64,000 nucleotides of DNA from an uncultured Paracoccaceae bacterium (lineage in GTDB: Bacteria; Pseudomonadota; Alphaproteobacteria; Rhodobacterales; Rhodobacteraceae). The notes under the pieces are model-generated. The model ran no database searches, was not told where the DNA came from, and was given only the letters and a program-made list of their open reading frames with translations. The DNA is taken from NCBI GenBank assembly GCA_947488175.1, contig CANKYO010000001.1:619285-683284 (forward strand), read 5' to 3'. Below, piece by piece: positions 26,516 through 35,351 of the stretch; positions within the stretch are counted from its first letter, which is position 1; every line of letters starts with the position of its first letter. Both the position numbers and the translations under genes were made by a program.

Positions 26516-27745
26516 ATGCCCCTTACCGACACTCAAATCAGGTCTCTTCGTGCATCCGAGAAAAGATTTCGCTGCTCAGACGGTGGCGGATTGTTCATCG
26601 AAGTGTTGCCGTCTGGCAAAAAAGTGTTCCGTCTGGCGTACCGTGTTGCTGGAAATCAGCGCACCAAGATGATCGGGGACTACCCCCGCACATCACTGGC
26701 CGATGCACGCTTGAAAGCGTCGGCATTCAAACTCGACCTGAACAGCAACGATCCCGATATCGTCGAACATGCAACCCGACCACGCAAGACGACGAAGGTG
26801 CGCAAGCGGGAAACGACTACATGGGAACAGGTTGCCAATGGCTATTTGCTAATGCGGCAACAAAGCAATCCAGCACCAAGAACGCTGGCCAAGCTCAACC
26901 GACAGATCGGCGTCACGATAGATGCCTTGGGCACCAACCTGGTCTACGAAATCACCCCTGAGGATGTGTTAGATGTTGTCAACCCAATTGCTGCAACCGG
27001 GCGGGTGGAGACGGCACACGAGATCAGAACCAGGTTCTCGCAAGTGTTCCGCTATGCTGCCGCCCGTGGCCTCGTGACGCACGATCCGGCTGCATTCACC
27101 ATAGATGCGATGGTACAGAGGCGGCGCGGTGAGTTCGCTGGGATCACCAATCCCAAAGAAGTGGGCGAGTTGATGGTGGCCATTGGCACCTACCGCGAAA
27201 CCAACCCCATCGTCGGGACGGCGTTACTGCTCTCTGCTTATCTCTTCCCACGCAACACCGAACTGCGTGGAATGCGCTGGGAAGAAATTGATTGGGACGG
27301 TGCGCGTTGGGACATTCCCGGCAAGCGGATGAAAATGAACAGAGACCACATCGTGCCCCTGCCCGCACAGGCAATCGAGTTGCTGCGGCAGCTGCAACAA
27401 TATGACTTCGGTTCTCAACTGGTACTGCCGTCGCCCCGTGATCCGATGCGCATGGTTTCCGAGATGACATTTAACGCCGCCCTGCGACGTATGGGGTACA
27501 ACTCCGACCGTCATGTCCATCATGGCTTCCGGACCTCGGCCAGCACGAACCTCAACGAGATGGGCTGGAACTACGATTGGATCGAACGGCAGTTGGCCCA
27601 CGTACCTGCCAACAAAGTTCGATCAAGCTACAACAAGGCGCATTACTTGGACGGTCGCACGAAAATGATGCAAGCCTATGCCGATTGGCTGGATGTGCGT
27701 TGTGCCGATGCGTGCAATGAGAATTTGGCGAAATCAGAAAGCTGA
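26516..27745 (+). CDS. int: tyrosine integrase, P4 type
   Basis: Site-specific recombinase of 409 residues. N-terminal DUF4102-like arm-binding domain (MPLTDTQIRSLRASEKRF, GLFIEVLPSG), SAM-like core-binding domain, then the catalytic domain with Arg246 (LFPRNTEL), HHGFRTSAS (His/Arg near 336-339), LAHV near 360 and the nucleophile Tyr372 in SYNKAHYL. All are present, so the enzyme looks intact. ATG 26516 starts the domain; the longer frame from 26438 runs through the repeat boxes. It lies beside the tRNA-Gly. Confidence 0.95.
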   Translation: MPLTDTQIRSLRASEKRFRCSDGGGLFIEVLPSGKKVFRLAYRVAGNQRTKMIGDYPRTSLADARLKASAFKLDLNSNDPDIVEHATRPRKTTKVRKRETTTWEQVANGYLLMRQQSNPAPRTLAKLNRQIGVTIDALGTNLVYEITPEDVLDVVNPIAATGRVETAHEIRTRFSQVFRYAAARGLVTHDPAAFTIDAMVQRRRGEFAGITNPKEVGELMVAIGTYRETNPIVGTALLLSAYLFPRNTELRGMRWEEIDWDGARWDIPGKRMKMNRDHIVPLPAQAIELLRQLQQYDFGSQLVLPSPRDPMRMVSEMTFNAALRRMGYNSDRHVHHGFRTSASTNLNEMGWNYDWIERQLAHVPANKVRSSYNKAHYLDGRTKMMQAYADWLDVRCADACNENLAKSES

Positions 27746-27817
27746 TCTAAGGTTGTGCGGCCTAGGTTTTCGTACCCCTAGGGCATCGCGATGCTCTTCA
27801 ATCATGGAGAGATCGTG

Positions 27818-27994
27818 ATGCGGATACTATCAAAACGTCAGGTGAGTGATTTGGTCCTTTATTCCCCTCAACATATTGCCCGTCTGGAGATGGCCGGGAA
27901 GTTCCCCAAGCGGCTACGCCTCGGCCCGAACCGGGTGGGATGGCTTGAGCGTGAGATATTAGACTGGATTGAAGACAAGCTGGCTACCAGATAG
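27818..27994 (+). CDS. AlpA-family excisionase/transcriptional regulator
   Basis: 58-residue MerR-like helix-turn-helix protein: MRILSKRQVSDLVLYSPQHIARLE..., then FPKRLRLGPNRVGWLEREILDWI, the AlpA pattern. These proteins activate or assist excision of P4-type islands. ATG 27818 follows GGAGAG; an in-frame start at 27791 also exists. It sits 72 bp after the integrase, the usual order. Confidence 0.88.
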   Translation: MRILSKRQVSDLVLYSPQHIARLEMAGKFPKRLRLGPNRVGWLEREILDWIEDKLATR

Positions 27995-28116
27995 ACCTAT
28001 ACGACGCTCCTTCAAAAGAGCGTTTTGGTGGTCGGGCGTGCACAGCCCGGCCACCTATCGCTTCATAGCATACCCGCGGCATTCCTTGGCCGCACAGCAT
28101 CTCAACCTGTCGCAAC

Positions 28117-28659
28117 TTAGTGACAATCTCTTCCGGCTTGTGTCGTTTGATTCCCATCGTTGATCCTCCGTTTCCAAACTATAGGGCCGGACCAGTTCAG
28201 TGGGGGAGGATCACCGTGCTTGCGGGCTGTCAGTTCAAAAGCAACCGGCTCATCACACATTTCCACATCATGCCGCAAGAACCGCCAGTCGCGCGATGGT
28301 ACTGGTGGCACCCGCCGAAACGGCACACCAAACAATTGTTCGACCAGGCGGCGTGATCTGGTGGTGTCGAGGTAGACATATGGCAACGACCGGATGGACT
28401 TGGCGATATCGACAAGCTTGATCACATTCAGCACGCGATCTGGTCCAGTTGAGAGACGGCGCAAGATGCCCTGCATCCGACGCAACGTCCCCACCCGATC
28501 CTGATACAGACGAAAGAGCTGTGCTGCTGTTTGCTTCCCCATCAGATGCACCGACAGCAAAATCTGCTCTTCTATGCTGGTATCAAATAGGCGGCTGTTC
28601 CCTTCCCTGATCGTGGTCGCTTGGCTCCGTTTTTTCTTCACCAGTTTAGTGTACGACAC
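28117..28659 (-). CDS. island protein, possible short replication-relaxation relative
   Basis: 180 residues, function not established. The N-terminal half looks like a winged helix (SIEEQILLSVHLMGKQTAAQLFRLY, then GTLRRMQGILRRLS), and LPYVYLDTTRSRRLVEQLFG resembles the wing following the helix-turn-helix of replication-relaxation proteins. The C-terminal nuclease-like half of that family is missing. Ends with a basic tail. It faces away from the longer family member at 29004. The resemblance is by eye. Confidence 0.55.
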   Translation of the reverse strand: MSYTKLVKKKRSQATTIREGNSRLFDTSIEEQILLSVHLMGKQTAAQLFRLYQDRVGTLRRMQGILRRLSTGPDRVLNVIKLVDIAKSIRSLPYVYLDTTRSRRLVEQLFGVPFRRVPPVPSRDWRFLRHDVEMCDEPVAFELTARKHGDPPPLNWSGPIVWKRRINDGNQTTQAGRDCH

Positions 28660-29003
28660 TCTTCCCTTTTGAGTTGAGCCTCCCCCTCCCCCACCAATTG
28701 GTATCTCCCAAATTCACTCCAAAATTTTCGGGCCTATTTCTATGCTCACCAAACGTTCAAATTGGCACGAACTCAAACGAAGTAAACAGGTCAGTCGCGC
28801 GTTTGATTAGGTTGCCATTTGGTGGGTCTTTTTGCTGCGGATTGGGTTGCGTCGCAAAGGGTGGTGGGTGGGATAAGGCGCAATGCGCATATATCTCGGG
28901 CAGTGCTGATGCCGATATGTATTTGATTTGCATGTATTCTTTTTGCTGGACAGATCGGGACGAAATCCGCCACCATTTCAGGTAGAGTATTGAGTATTTT
29001 GTT
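28660..29003. other. divergent intergenic region in the island
   Basis: 344 bp between two divergent genes must hold both promoters. It is lower in GC than the chromosome, with runs such as CCCCCTCCCCC (28682-28692). No iterons, DnaA boxes or clear inverted repeats are seen. Overlapping reading frames here show no family resemblance. Confidence 0.5.
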
Positions 29004-29921
29004 TTGTCTAAAGTTGTACCTCTTTCGATCACCCCCACAATCGTCGCCGCACTGTCGGCGATCCTGGCGTATCGATACCTGTCGGTGAAGCAGGTCGCGA
29101 CCATCGTTGGGGTGGCGGAGAAGTCTGCCTCCGAGATGTTATTGCGGTTGCAACGGCATCACCTGCTGGGGTCATTTGGCAATGCCGGAATGTATGGCAG
29201 CGGCAAGACCCCGAAAGTGTACTTCCTCACGCGCACCGGCCATCGGCTGCTGTCCGAAGAATGCGAAGCAGATGGTGCCGCGATCAAGCCATTCAGCCAG
29301 GTCAAGATGAACACCAAGTGGACGCCACTGATGTTCCATCGGATGGCGACCCTGGATGTTATGTCATACGTTGAGCGGGATTGTGCGGCCCTATCTGACT
29401 ATCGGTTGGTCGGCACGTTGGTTGAGTATCGTCGTGAGAAGACCGGCGGTGGAAAGCAGCGCTGCGAAACCACTGACTACGTCGCCACGCCGCTGGTGTC
29501 AGAAAACAAAATCGTGCCAGATGCAGGCTTTGCAATTGAGCATGTCGCCAGCGGCAAACGCGCCCTGTTTCTGATTGAGGTGGATCGCGGCACGACGCCT
29601 CTGACCAGTAATCAGCCGGAAGAAGATGTGAAGCCGTTCATTGCGAAACTGGCCCAGTATGATCGCTATCTGGCCAGTGGGCGGGTGCGGGATCGTTTTG
29701 CGCATCTGGGATCATTTGCAGGCTTTCATCTGCTGGTGATCACCACTGGCGGTAGCCGGGTCGCCAATATGCGGGCGGCGGCTGTATTGCTGTCCCCCGC
29801 CTTTCACCACCTGTACCGTTTCAGCACCCTCGACGCGGTAAGTCACAACGTGCTGCATGATGGCTGGCTGTCGAGGGATCATGCAGACAACACCACCTAC
29901 AAATTGATCAAAGGGAGTTAG
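29004..29921 (+). CDS. replication-relaxation family protein
   Basis: 305-residue protein of the Replic_Relax family, found on plasmids and integrative elements. Winged helix at about 10-80 (YLSVKQVATIVGVAEKSASEMLLRL, then VYFLTRTGHRLL) followed by a predicted nuclease-like C-terminal domain with FRM/H-type and DAGFAIEH...FLIEVDRGT motifs (about 170-200). The only in-frame start before the domain is TTG at 29004. It heads a three-gene run with a 141-residue protein and a membrane ATPase, all tightly spaced. Confidence 0.8.
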   Translation: MSKVVPLSITPTIVAALSAILAYRYLSVKQVATIVGVAEKSASEMLLRLQRHHLLGSFGNAGMYGSGKTPKVYFLTRTGHRLLSEECEADGAAIKPFSQVKMNTKWTPLMFHRMATLDVMSYVERDCAALSDYRLVGTLVEYRREKTGGGKQRCETTDYVATPLVSENKIVPDAGFAIEHVASGKRALFLIEVDRGTTPLTSNQPEEDVKPFIAKLAQYDRYLASGRVRDRFAHLGSFAGFHLLVITTGGSRVANMRAAAVLLSPAFHHLYRFSTLDAVSHNVLHDGWLSRDHADNTTYKLIKGS

Positions 29922-29923
29922 AA

Positions 29924-30349
29924 ATGAAGGTAACGATTAACCATGTGCAAAAGTCGGTTGGACTGATCCGCAAGGTCACGCATCACGGTGTGGCGGTGAA
30001 GGTCGAGTTTAGCACCGAAGAATTGGCGGTGATCCGCGAACGCAAACTGGAGCCGGACGTTGTGATGGAGCGAGGCTATCCGTCGGATATGTCAGACGCT
30101 GCGATTGAAAAGCACGAAAGCCGAGGCTTGGGCAAGATGCTGTTAACCGCCGCCGTCAGCGGTGCCGACGCCAACCACCACCACCTCACAGTGCGCAAAC
30201 TCATGGCTGGCGAAGATACATACTTCCAAAGCACACCGATGGAAGCGAAAGCATATGAAAATGCGCTTAAGGAGCAATTGGTGAAGCTCAAGGACTGGAT
30301 TGTCGGCAACGCCGAGGTTGAGACCGAAGCGTCCAGCTTCGAGCTGTGA
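29924..30349 (+). CDS. conserved island protein of unknown function
   Basis: 141 residues with no recognised family. It starts two bases after the preceding stop with a good GGGAG ribosome site and overlaps the next gene by 4 nt (GTGATGG), so the three genes act as a unit. The sequence is soluble and charged; a His-rich patch (ANHHHLTVRKLM) lies near residue 85. A link to DNA handling is inferred only from the neighbours. Confidence 0.7.
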   Translation: MKVTINHVQKSVGLIRKVTHHGVAVKVEFSTEELAVIRERKLEPDVVMERGYPSDMSDAAIEKHESRGLGKMLLTAAVSGADANHHHLTVRKLMAGEDTYFQSTPMEAKAYENALKEQLVKLKDWIVGNAEVETEASSFEL

Positions 30350-32346
30350 TGGATGACTTTGCCGAACTGTTTGGCAATCTCTTTGGCATCGCCATCATCG
30401 TTTCGATGGTGGCGGTGGGCATTGTGTTTGTGGGCATGTTGGTCGCGCCCATCGGCCTGATCGGCGGTGGCACCCTATACTACCTATACAATATCCACCT
30501 GCCTGAAAAACGCCGCAAGGAGGCGCTGTCACGTACCGAAGCGTTGTATCGGCAGGCGAAGAAATTGTCTCCTAGCTTTGAGGCATTGGAGTTGGCTATG
30601 CTGGACGCTGGTATCGAAAGCGACGTGCTGTTCAGGATTGCCAAAGATCTCTATCGCCAAGAGGGGTTGCAGCCACCAGTCTTGCCGCCGGTTGGTGATG
30701 ATGCCATCAAGCTGGCGCGATACCAAGATGAATTGGAGCGGTTCATCAAGGTGGCCGACCCAGCCCACTATCAGGACTTCGAACGCCACCTGATTTGGGC
30801 ACTATCGGATTACGAACCTGATCCTGACGATCACAGCCAGACGTTCCATTCCAAGCGCAAACGCAGCAAGACAGAGATCGAACGGCTGATGCTGCGCTTC
30901 ATCAATGATGACGGGCTGTTCCAACCATTACAGGATCAGCTCAACGCCAACTATCGCGATGAAAACGAGTTGATGCCATCAGCCTGCAAACATGATGACT
31001 ATGTTTGGCGATATCTCAAAGACACACCTTTGCTACCCCTAGGCGAAGTGGATGAAATGGTGGGCCTGCAGAACCGCATGTATCACACCTATTTGTTGGG
31101 GTCGTCTGGCTCCGGCAAGACCGTCATGCTGGAGAACATCATCGCCCATGATTTACGGTCTGATGAGGATTGCTGTGTCGTTGTGATCGACAGTCAAACG
31201 CAGCTCACCGAAAAGCTGGCCGCGCTGGATATCCCTGACACGACATACATTACCCCGAAATACGACCTAGCCCTGAACCTCTTCGATGTAGGCTATGATG
31301 AAATGAAGTGTCGTGGGATTGAAGGCGAAACCCTGATCAATAAGACGGTGGGGCTGCTCAGCTTTGTACTTGAGGGCATGATGGGAGCGGACTTCACGAA
31401 CCCGCAGAAAACGATCTTTCAGTATTGCATCCAGTTAGTAATCAGCATTCCCGGTGGCAACATCTTCACTTTCATGGACATCCTAGCTGACGGTGGCCAT
31501 GAGCAATATGCTGACGACATTGCCAAGCTTGATGCCAACTTACAGCGCTTCTTTGCGGTGGACTTCCCTTCCAAGGAATACACCCGAACCAAGGAGGCGA
31601 TTCGGCGACGGATCGACGGCTTGCTATTGAACCCGACGTTCAGACGGCTGTTCTCAGCGACCCAGAACAAGATCAATATGTTCGAAGAATTGGCCAGCCA
31701 AAAGCTGATCCTGATCGATACCAACAAGCCGATGCTGGATGATGCGGCGTCAGCCTTCTTCGGACGGTTGTTTATCGCAATGATCTTGCGTGCTTCGCAT
31801 CTGCGCTTTGGCAAGGGCCGCAGCCTGCGCCCGGTCTATCTCATTGTGGATGAGGCGCATGAGTACTTTGATCGTTCCGTCTCCGACATGCTCGAACAGG
31901 CCCGCAAGGCGAACATCGGATTGATCGTGGCTCACCAGAGCATTTCACAATCACGTGGCACCAGAGTTGGCGGCAACATCGCTGATCCATTGATGGTCAA
32001 TACGGCCACCAAGGTCATCTGGACATCCTTTCGGGAGGACGCGGCCAAGTTCGCGGGCAGTATGCAGATCAAACCAGAAGACATTCTCAGCTTGCCACAG
32101 TTCACCTTTGGGATGCATTCACGCAAACAGGGCTTTGTACCGATCCGAGGTGTGCCGGATGCACTGTCAGGCTTTGAGCGGCGCGAGGATCGCGATGCGT
32201 TGCGAGTTGAAATGGAAAGACGGTATGGACCGCCACCGACATCTAACGAACCAGATGACGAACCACCGAAAGGTGATGGTGACACAGAGTCGACCAATGG
32301 GCCAGACGATGATCCAGGTCCACCTCCGTCAGTAGAGATAATCTAG
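30346..32346 (+). CDS. membrane-anchored HerA/TraD-like DNA-pump ATPase
   Basis: 666 residues: two hydrophobic helices at about 11-47, a cytoplasmic linker, then a RecA-like ATPase with Walker A LLGSSGSGKTV (251-260), Walker B VYLIVDEAHEYF near 500 and a sensor segment IGLIVAHQSISQSR. This is the plan of type IV coupling proteins and HerA/FtsK pumps. The C-terminus is Pro/Asp-rich and disordered. No relaxase or secretion channel is near. It could move or coordinate element DNA at the membrane; the exact role is unknown. Confidence 0.8.
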   Translation: MMDDFAELFGNLFGIAIIVSMVAVGIVFVGMLVAPIGLIGGGTLYYLYNIHLPEKRRKEALSRTEALYRQAKKLSPSFEALELAMLDAGIESDVLFRIAKDLYRQEGLQPPVLPPVGDDAIKLARYQDELERFIKVADPAHYQDFERHLIWALSDYEPDPDDHSQTFHSKRKRSKTEIERLMLRFINDDGLFQPLQDQLNANYRDENELMPSACKHDDYVWRYLKDTPLLPLGEVDEMVGLQNRMYHTYLLGSSGSGKTVMLENIIAHDLRSDEDCCVVVIDSQTQLTEKLAALDIPDTTYITPKYDLALNLFDVGYDEMKCRGIEGETLINKTVGLLSFVLEGMMGADFTNPQKTIFQYCIQLVISIPGGNIFTFMDILADGGHEQYADDIAKLDANLQRFFAVDFPSKEYTRTKEAIRRRIDGLLLNPTFRRLFSATQNKINMFEELASQKLILIDTNKPMLDDAASAFFGRLFIAMILRASHLRFGKGRSLRPVYLIVDEAHEYFDRSVSDMLEQARKANIGLIVAHQSISQSRGTRVGGNIADPLMVNTATKVIWTSFREDAAKFAGSMQIKPEDILSLPQFTFGMHSRKQGFVPIRGVPDALSGFERREDRDALRVEMERRYGPPPTSNEPDDEPPKGDGDTESTNGPDDDPGPPPSVEII

Positions 32347-32369
32347 TCAATCAAACGAAAGGAAATGAT

Positions 32370-32525
32370 ATGGTAACCTGTGAAGAATGTGGTGGATTTA
32401 GGAAAGTTGATTGCATTCACTGCTACGGCAAAGGCAAGAAAGAGAATGGCGAACCCTGCCAGTACTGCAAAGGCAAGAAGATGAGTACTTGCCACGAGTG
32501 TGGTGGCACCGGTCGAACCGGCTGA
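32370..32525 (+). CDS. 51-residue protein with four CxxC zinc motifs, DnaJ-finger-like
   Basis: Small frame starting ATG 32370 after AAAGGA. The product has four CxxC pairs (CEECGG, CIHCYGKGK, CQYCKGKK, CHECGGTG), the spacing and glycines of the CXXCXGXG repeats in the cysteine-rich domain of DnaJ, and almost nothing else. It has no J domain, so it is likely a stand-alone zinc module that binds protein or RNA. It lies 23 bp after the ATPase and probably shares its transcript. Confidence 0.75.
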   Translation: MVTCEECGGFRKVDCIHCYGKGKKENGEPCQYCKGKKMSTCHECGGTGRTG

Positions 32526-32564
32526 TGCAAAACAAGCCAGCTAAATTTGTGATACGATTGATGG

Positions 32565-32837
32565 ATGGATTTTGAAACATTGACCAGACCTGAACCGATT
32601 CCCGGTGACGAACATGGATTTGCCGACTCTGCTTTTCAACGGGTTGCGGCAGTTTGTCGTCATGGCGATATCGAAAGTGTAGAAGAATTCCGTTCGTTCC
32701 TAGAGGCAGAAGCTGCTGAATGTGATCGGCAAGCGACCTATCTGCGTGGCATGACAAAGTATTTTCATGAAAATGCCGCCATTGGACAAGAATTGGAAGC
32801 AAAGGCACTGCGGGTGATGCTGAACCGAGCAGGTTAA
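32565..32837 (+). CDS. hypothetical small acidic island protein
   Basis: 90 residues, no recognised family, helical by composition, acidic in the N-terminal half (DEHGFADS, DIESVEEFRSFLEAEAAE). It is the last plus-strand gene of the block before a 634-bp gap. Its start at 32565 has no strong ribosome site, so confidence is limited. No inference about function. Confidence 0.5.
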   Translation: MDFETLTRPEPIPGDEHGFADSAFQRVAAVCRHGDIESVEEFRSFLEAEAAECDRQATYLRGMTKYFHENAAIGQELEAKALRVMLNRAG

Positions 32838-33471
32838 ACAGGCAGTATTTATTCAGTGAGTGGGTTATAAGCAGCCGGTCTTTCGGTTTTTTCAATGCTG
32901 CCGCGTAGCCTCGGTGTTCGCAGGGTACATTGGGCCGTGCACGGTAGACTCCGGCTCTTTTGCGCGACTAACCGCAAAGGCGCGAGGCGCTGCGACAGTT
33001 GAGGTCCCCGCCCCTCCCGCCTTTGCTACCTTTGCATCACGACCAGCCAAACTAGTTTCCCGCGAGGCGACAGCAGAGGTTCATGCGATTGGATGCAGAC
33101 GCCTACCGGAACTGGAAACTTTGCTGTGCAGTTTTAGTAAGAATGCACGACAATGCTATTGAGAATGCTGCGGGAACTCTACGAGAATATGCAGAAAAGC
33201 GCATTTGGTACCGTCGATCAGCGAGCACATGACAAAATAGCTTCACGATGCATAATTTCAAATAAACCATTGGGATTATTACATGACAATCGCCACAATT
33301 TTGGCGATCCTTTGATTACGGCATCGGCTGATGCCGGGGGCATCGAGCAGTTGGCGATTACCGCCTTCAAAGGGTTTTTTTTTCTACTATGCAAACCGGC
33401 ATTCCGCCGAATGTGCACCTATCGCAATAAACTGCCCCAACGGAGCAGTTTCAAATGAACAGACTAACTTG
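32838..33471. other. gene-poor stretch inside the island
   Basis: 634 bp with only implausible frames. Near its right end a hairpin AAACTGC...GCAGTTT (33429-33451) sits just beyond the RuvC-like gene and could end its minus-strand transcript. A CGGCATC-GGCT-GATGCCG hairpin (33319-33336) lacks a T run. The base composition is mixed and could be degraded former genes. Confidence 0.5.
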
Positions 33472-33984
33472 CTACCCCATCGCAGCGGCCAACCGCATCG
33501 GTGGCCCTTTGATGACGCTGTCTGCCAGCGCGAGTGCTTCAAACAGGACCATGCTGCGCGGTTCGAAGTCAAAGATACGCCGTCGGTGTTTGGGCAGGTA
33601 CCCGGCAATCTCAGGGTGCTCTGCCGCCAGCGCCACGGCCTCCTCATACTTCGACGGGAACGCACGCGGCCTTTGGACTGACACATCCAGCACCGTGTTG
33701 TGGCTGGCCAGCTCTGTAATAGACCGGATCAGAGCCTTTGTCCGTTGTCCCTTGCGGCAGCCCGTTGTGAGCTTCTCGGTTACAACCACATCAGGCTTCA
33801 GATCATTGATCAGCCCTTGCACAAAGCCAACCAGATCACTGCTATCCCGTGCGGCCTTCAGCGTGATGCCCCAGTCTTGCAGTTTGCCACCGGAGAGATA
33901 GACATAGCCAACCTTTCCGGAGGCCACGGCAATCGCCAAGACACTAAGCGCGGCCATGTGGTCTGGGGTGAGCAAGCCGCTCAT
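33472..33984 (-). CDS. RuvC/RNase H-fold-like protein
   Basis: 170 residues from ATG 33984. The opening LSVLAIAVASGKVGYVYL and the later DVVVTEKL strand match the first strands of RuvC-type RNase H folds, and an FEALALADSVI helix closes it. The first catalytic Asp expected in strand 1 (G-I-D-P in RuvC) is replaced (A-I-A-V), so nuclease activity is doubtful. It overlaps the XRE regulator gene upstream by 41 nt, so the two are coexpressed. The fold assignment is by eye. Confidence 0.6.
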   Translation of the reverse strand: MSGLLTPDHMAALSVLAIAVASGKVGYVYLSGGKLQDWGITLKAARDSSDLVGFVQGLINDLKPDVVVTEKLTTGCRKGQRTKALIRSITELASHNTVLDVSVQRPRAFPSKYEEAVALAAEHPEIAGYLPKHRRRIFDFEPRSMVLFEALALADSVIKGPPMRLAAAMG

Positions 33985-34291
33985 GCAACTGCTTGAGCGA
34001 ACTTGTGCGATTAAACGTGTGGGCGGTCTCGCGCACGTCTTTTGGCAAACGTGCAATCCGCTGTTTCAGCCGCTTGGTACAATCGGTCATGACCTCTGCA
34101 AAGAAGGCTTCGAATGATCGTCCATAGATCAGCGACAGGGTGATGATTTGCTCAAGGTCCGGGCGCACTGTCCCGCCCTCTAGGTCTGAGACCACCGATT
34201 GGTGGACTGACATCATGACGGCAATATCCGCCTGGGTATAGCCCGCCTTCCTGCGTGCCAGGCGCAGGTCGTGGGCAAATTGGGTTCTCAT
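33944..34291 (-). CDS. XRE-family helix-turn-helix regulator
   Basis: 115 residues. A Cro/CI-type helix-turn-helix occupies about 6-60 (LRLARRKAGYTQADIAVMMS, VHQSVVSDLEGG), followed by a helical tail rich in Arg. The 3' end overlaps the RuvC-like gene in another frame. Such a pair resembles a regulator with its partner enzyme, as in island maintenance or defence modules, but nothing in the sequence proves a toxin or a nuclease role. Confidence 0.85.
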   Translation of the reverse strand: MRTQFAHDLRLARRKAGYTQADIAVMMSVHQSVVSDLEGGTVRPDLEQIITLSLIYGRSFEAFFAEVMTDCTKRLKQRIARLPKDVRETAHTFNRTSSLKQLHERLAHPRPHGRA

Positions 34292-34774
34292 AGACTTTTG
34301 ATTATTGATTAAACGTCTAGAGCTTCAGTCTATGGCGAGAGACAATGACATCCTAGCAGGCAGGATATCATGAGGGATGATATGGTGAGTGGTATTGGCA
34401 AGAAGGGACGCACATTGGCTGGTATGCGACGTTCTGGGACCGGAACATTTGACATGCTCCGGCGACAAACGCACATGCCTGCCAAGGCTGTTCCCATGCC
34501 ATTCTGATCGGCTGTGCAGCAGATGCGACTGATGCTGTACAACAACGGGCGAGGCGGCTGACCTCACCCAAGGCTGTATAAGACCTGACGTATTTTTCGC
34601 TGTAATCTTTCAGTATTTCCAAGGAAGACGACAAAAACGCTGCGCCGGCTAGGAGCAGCTAAACCGCCGCCATAGGCTTCGCTGTCTTGCGACACCGGTC
34701 AGAACTCGCGTGGCGTTGGCCGCAGCAGACAAAATCAGATCTTCGTGCTATACTGATTGGCATAACAAACGCTT
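34292..34774. other. intergenic region of the island
   Basis: 483 bp between the XRE gene and the DUF1640 gene. It contains one possible short coding frame (34370-34507). The rest shows no repeat array or strong palindrome. A TTTTGATTATTGATTAAAC stretch just upstream of the XRE start (about 34296-34312) is AT-rich and could hold its promoter. Confidence 0.45.
34370..34507 (+). CDS. possible 45-residue basic peptide
   Basis: A complete frame (ATG to TGA) that gives a Met- and Arg-rich peptide starting MRDDMVSGIGKKGRTLAG. It has no strong ribosome site, only AGGAT 4 nt upstream. Nothing recognised. Listed because it lies in a 483-bp gap that otherwise has no gene. Confidence 0.25.
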   Translation: MRDDMVSGIGKKGRTLAGMRRSGTGTFDMLRRQTHMPAKAVPMPF

Positions 34775-35008
34775 ATGTCCAGCATCGCCATCGATACATA
34801 CAAAACCATCCAAAAGTTGCAGAGCAAAGGTTTTTCCTTGGAACAGGCCGAGGGTGTTGTCGGAGCTTTGACCGAGAGCGAACTGGTCACCAAATCTGAT
34901 CTTGTGACCGAGGTCGCCAAGCTGCGCACGGATATCTATCGTGCGATGCTGATCCAGACCGGCACCATCATTGCGGCCATTTTGGGCATCATCACGCTGC
35001 TGCAATAG
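34775..35008 (+). CDS. DUF1640-like coiled-coil membrane protein
   Basis: 77 residues. A helical N-terminus (YKTIQKLQSKGFSLEQAEGVVGAL) and TKSDLVTEVAKLRTDIYRAM coiled coil lead into one C-terminal membrane helix (about 56-76). This is the CCDC90/DUF1640 pattern, common as small island and phage proteins. Function unknown. A clear intrinsic terminator follows 20 nt after the stop. Confidence 0.75.
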   Translation: MSSIAIDTYKTIQKLQSKGFSLEQAEGVVGALTESELVTKSDLVTEVAKLRTDIYRAMLIQTGTIIAAILGIITLLQ

Positions 35009-35028
35009 CATCAGCCATCGACAGAGAA

Positions 35029-35060
35029 ACGCCGCTCCGATCAGGAGCAGCGTTGTTTTT
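35029..35060 (+). terminator. Rho-independent terminator after the DUF1640 gene
   Basis: ACGCCGCTCC (35029-35038) pairs with GGAGCAGCGT (35044-35053) with one mismatch, loop GATCA, followed by TGTTTTT. It ends the plus-strand DUF1640 transcript and lies just before the stop of the convergent gene at 35065. Confidence 0.8.
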
Positions 35061-35064
35061 GTGC

Positions 35065-35349
35065 TTAGAAGAGCTTGAGTTGCTTGCAGTCCTCAACATA
35101 GGTCTGCCATGCTTTGCTCTGGGCTGTATCATCCAGCAGGGCGGTCACAAAGGTGATGATCTCCGCCTCATCGGCAAAACCAGCAGCCGGCACAAAGATC
35201 GAACGATAGCCCGTTTCTGTGACCGGCAATCGATCGTCACAGCGCAGCTCTATGTGCCAGTGCCCCGAGTTCAGCCAATTGGCCTGATGGCTGACCACAA
35301 TCTCGCGGTCAGACCAGATCATGGCGAAGGTCTTATACTCACCGGCCAT
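35065..35349 (-). CDS. hypothetical island protein, 94 residues
   Basis: Soluble protein with no recognised family. Starts MAGEYKTFAMIWSDREIVVSH and has an internal WHIELRCDDRLPVTETGYRS stretch that looks like a small beta sheet, ending in a helical, charged tail. The gene follows the DUF3768 gene by 2 nt on the same strand, so they form an operon. This pairing is common on Rhodobacteraceae and rhizobial mobile elements as far as I recall; not checked. Confidence 0.65.
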   Translation of the reverse strand: MAGEYKTFAMIWSDREIVVSHQANWLNSGHWHIELRCDDRLPVTETGYRSIFVPAAGFADEAEIITFVTALLDDTAQSKAWQTYVEDCKQLKLF

Positions 35350-35351
35350 GA

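Noticed and set aside
28757..29104. 115-codon minus-strand frame in the island
   Set aside because: It overlaps the start of the replication-relaxation gene on the other strand and shows no domain or ribosome site.
32860..33458. Two plus-strand frames of about 100 codons each
   Set aside because: No ribosome site, no family, low-complexity translation; treated as non-coding.
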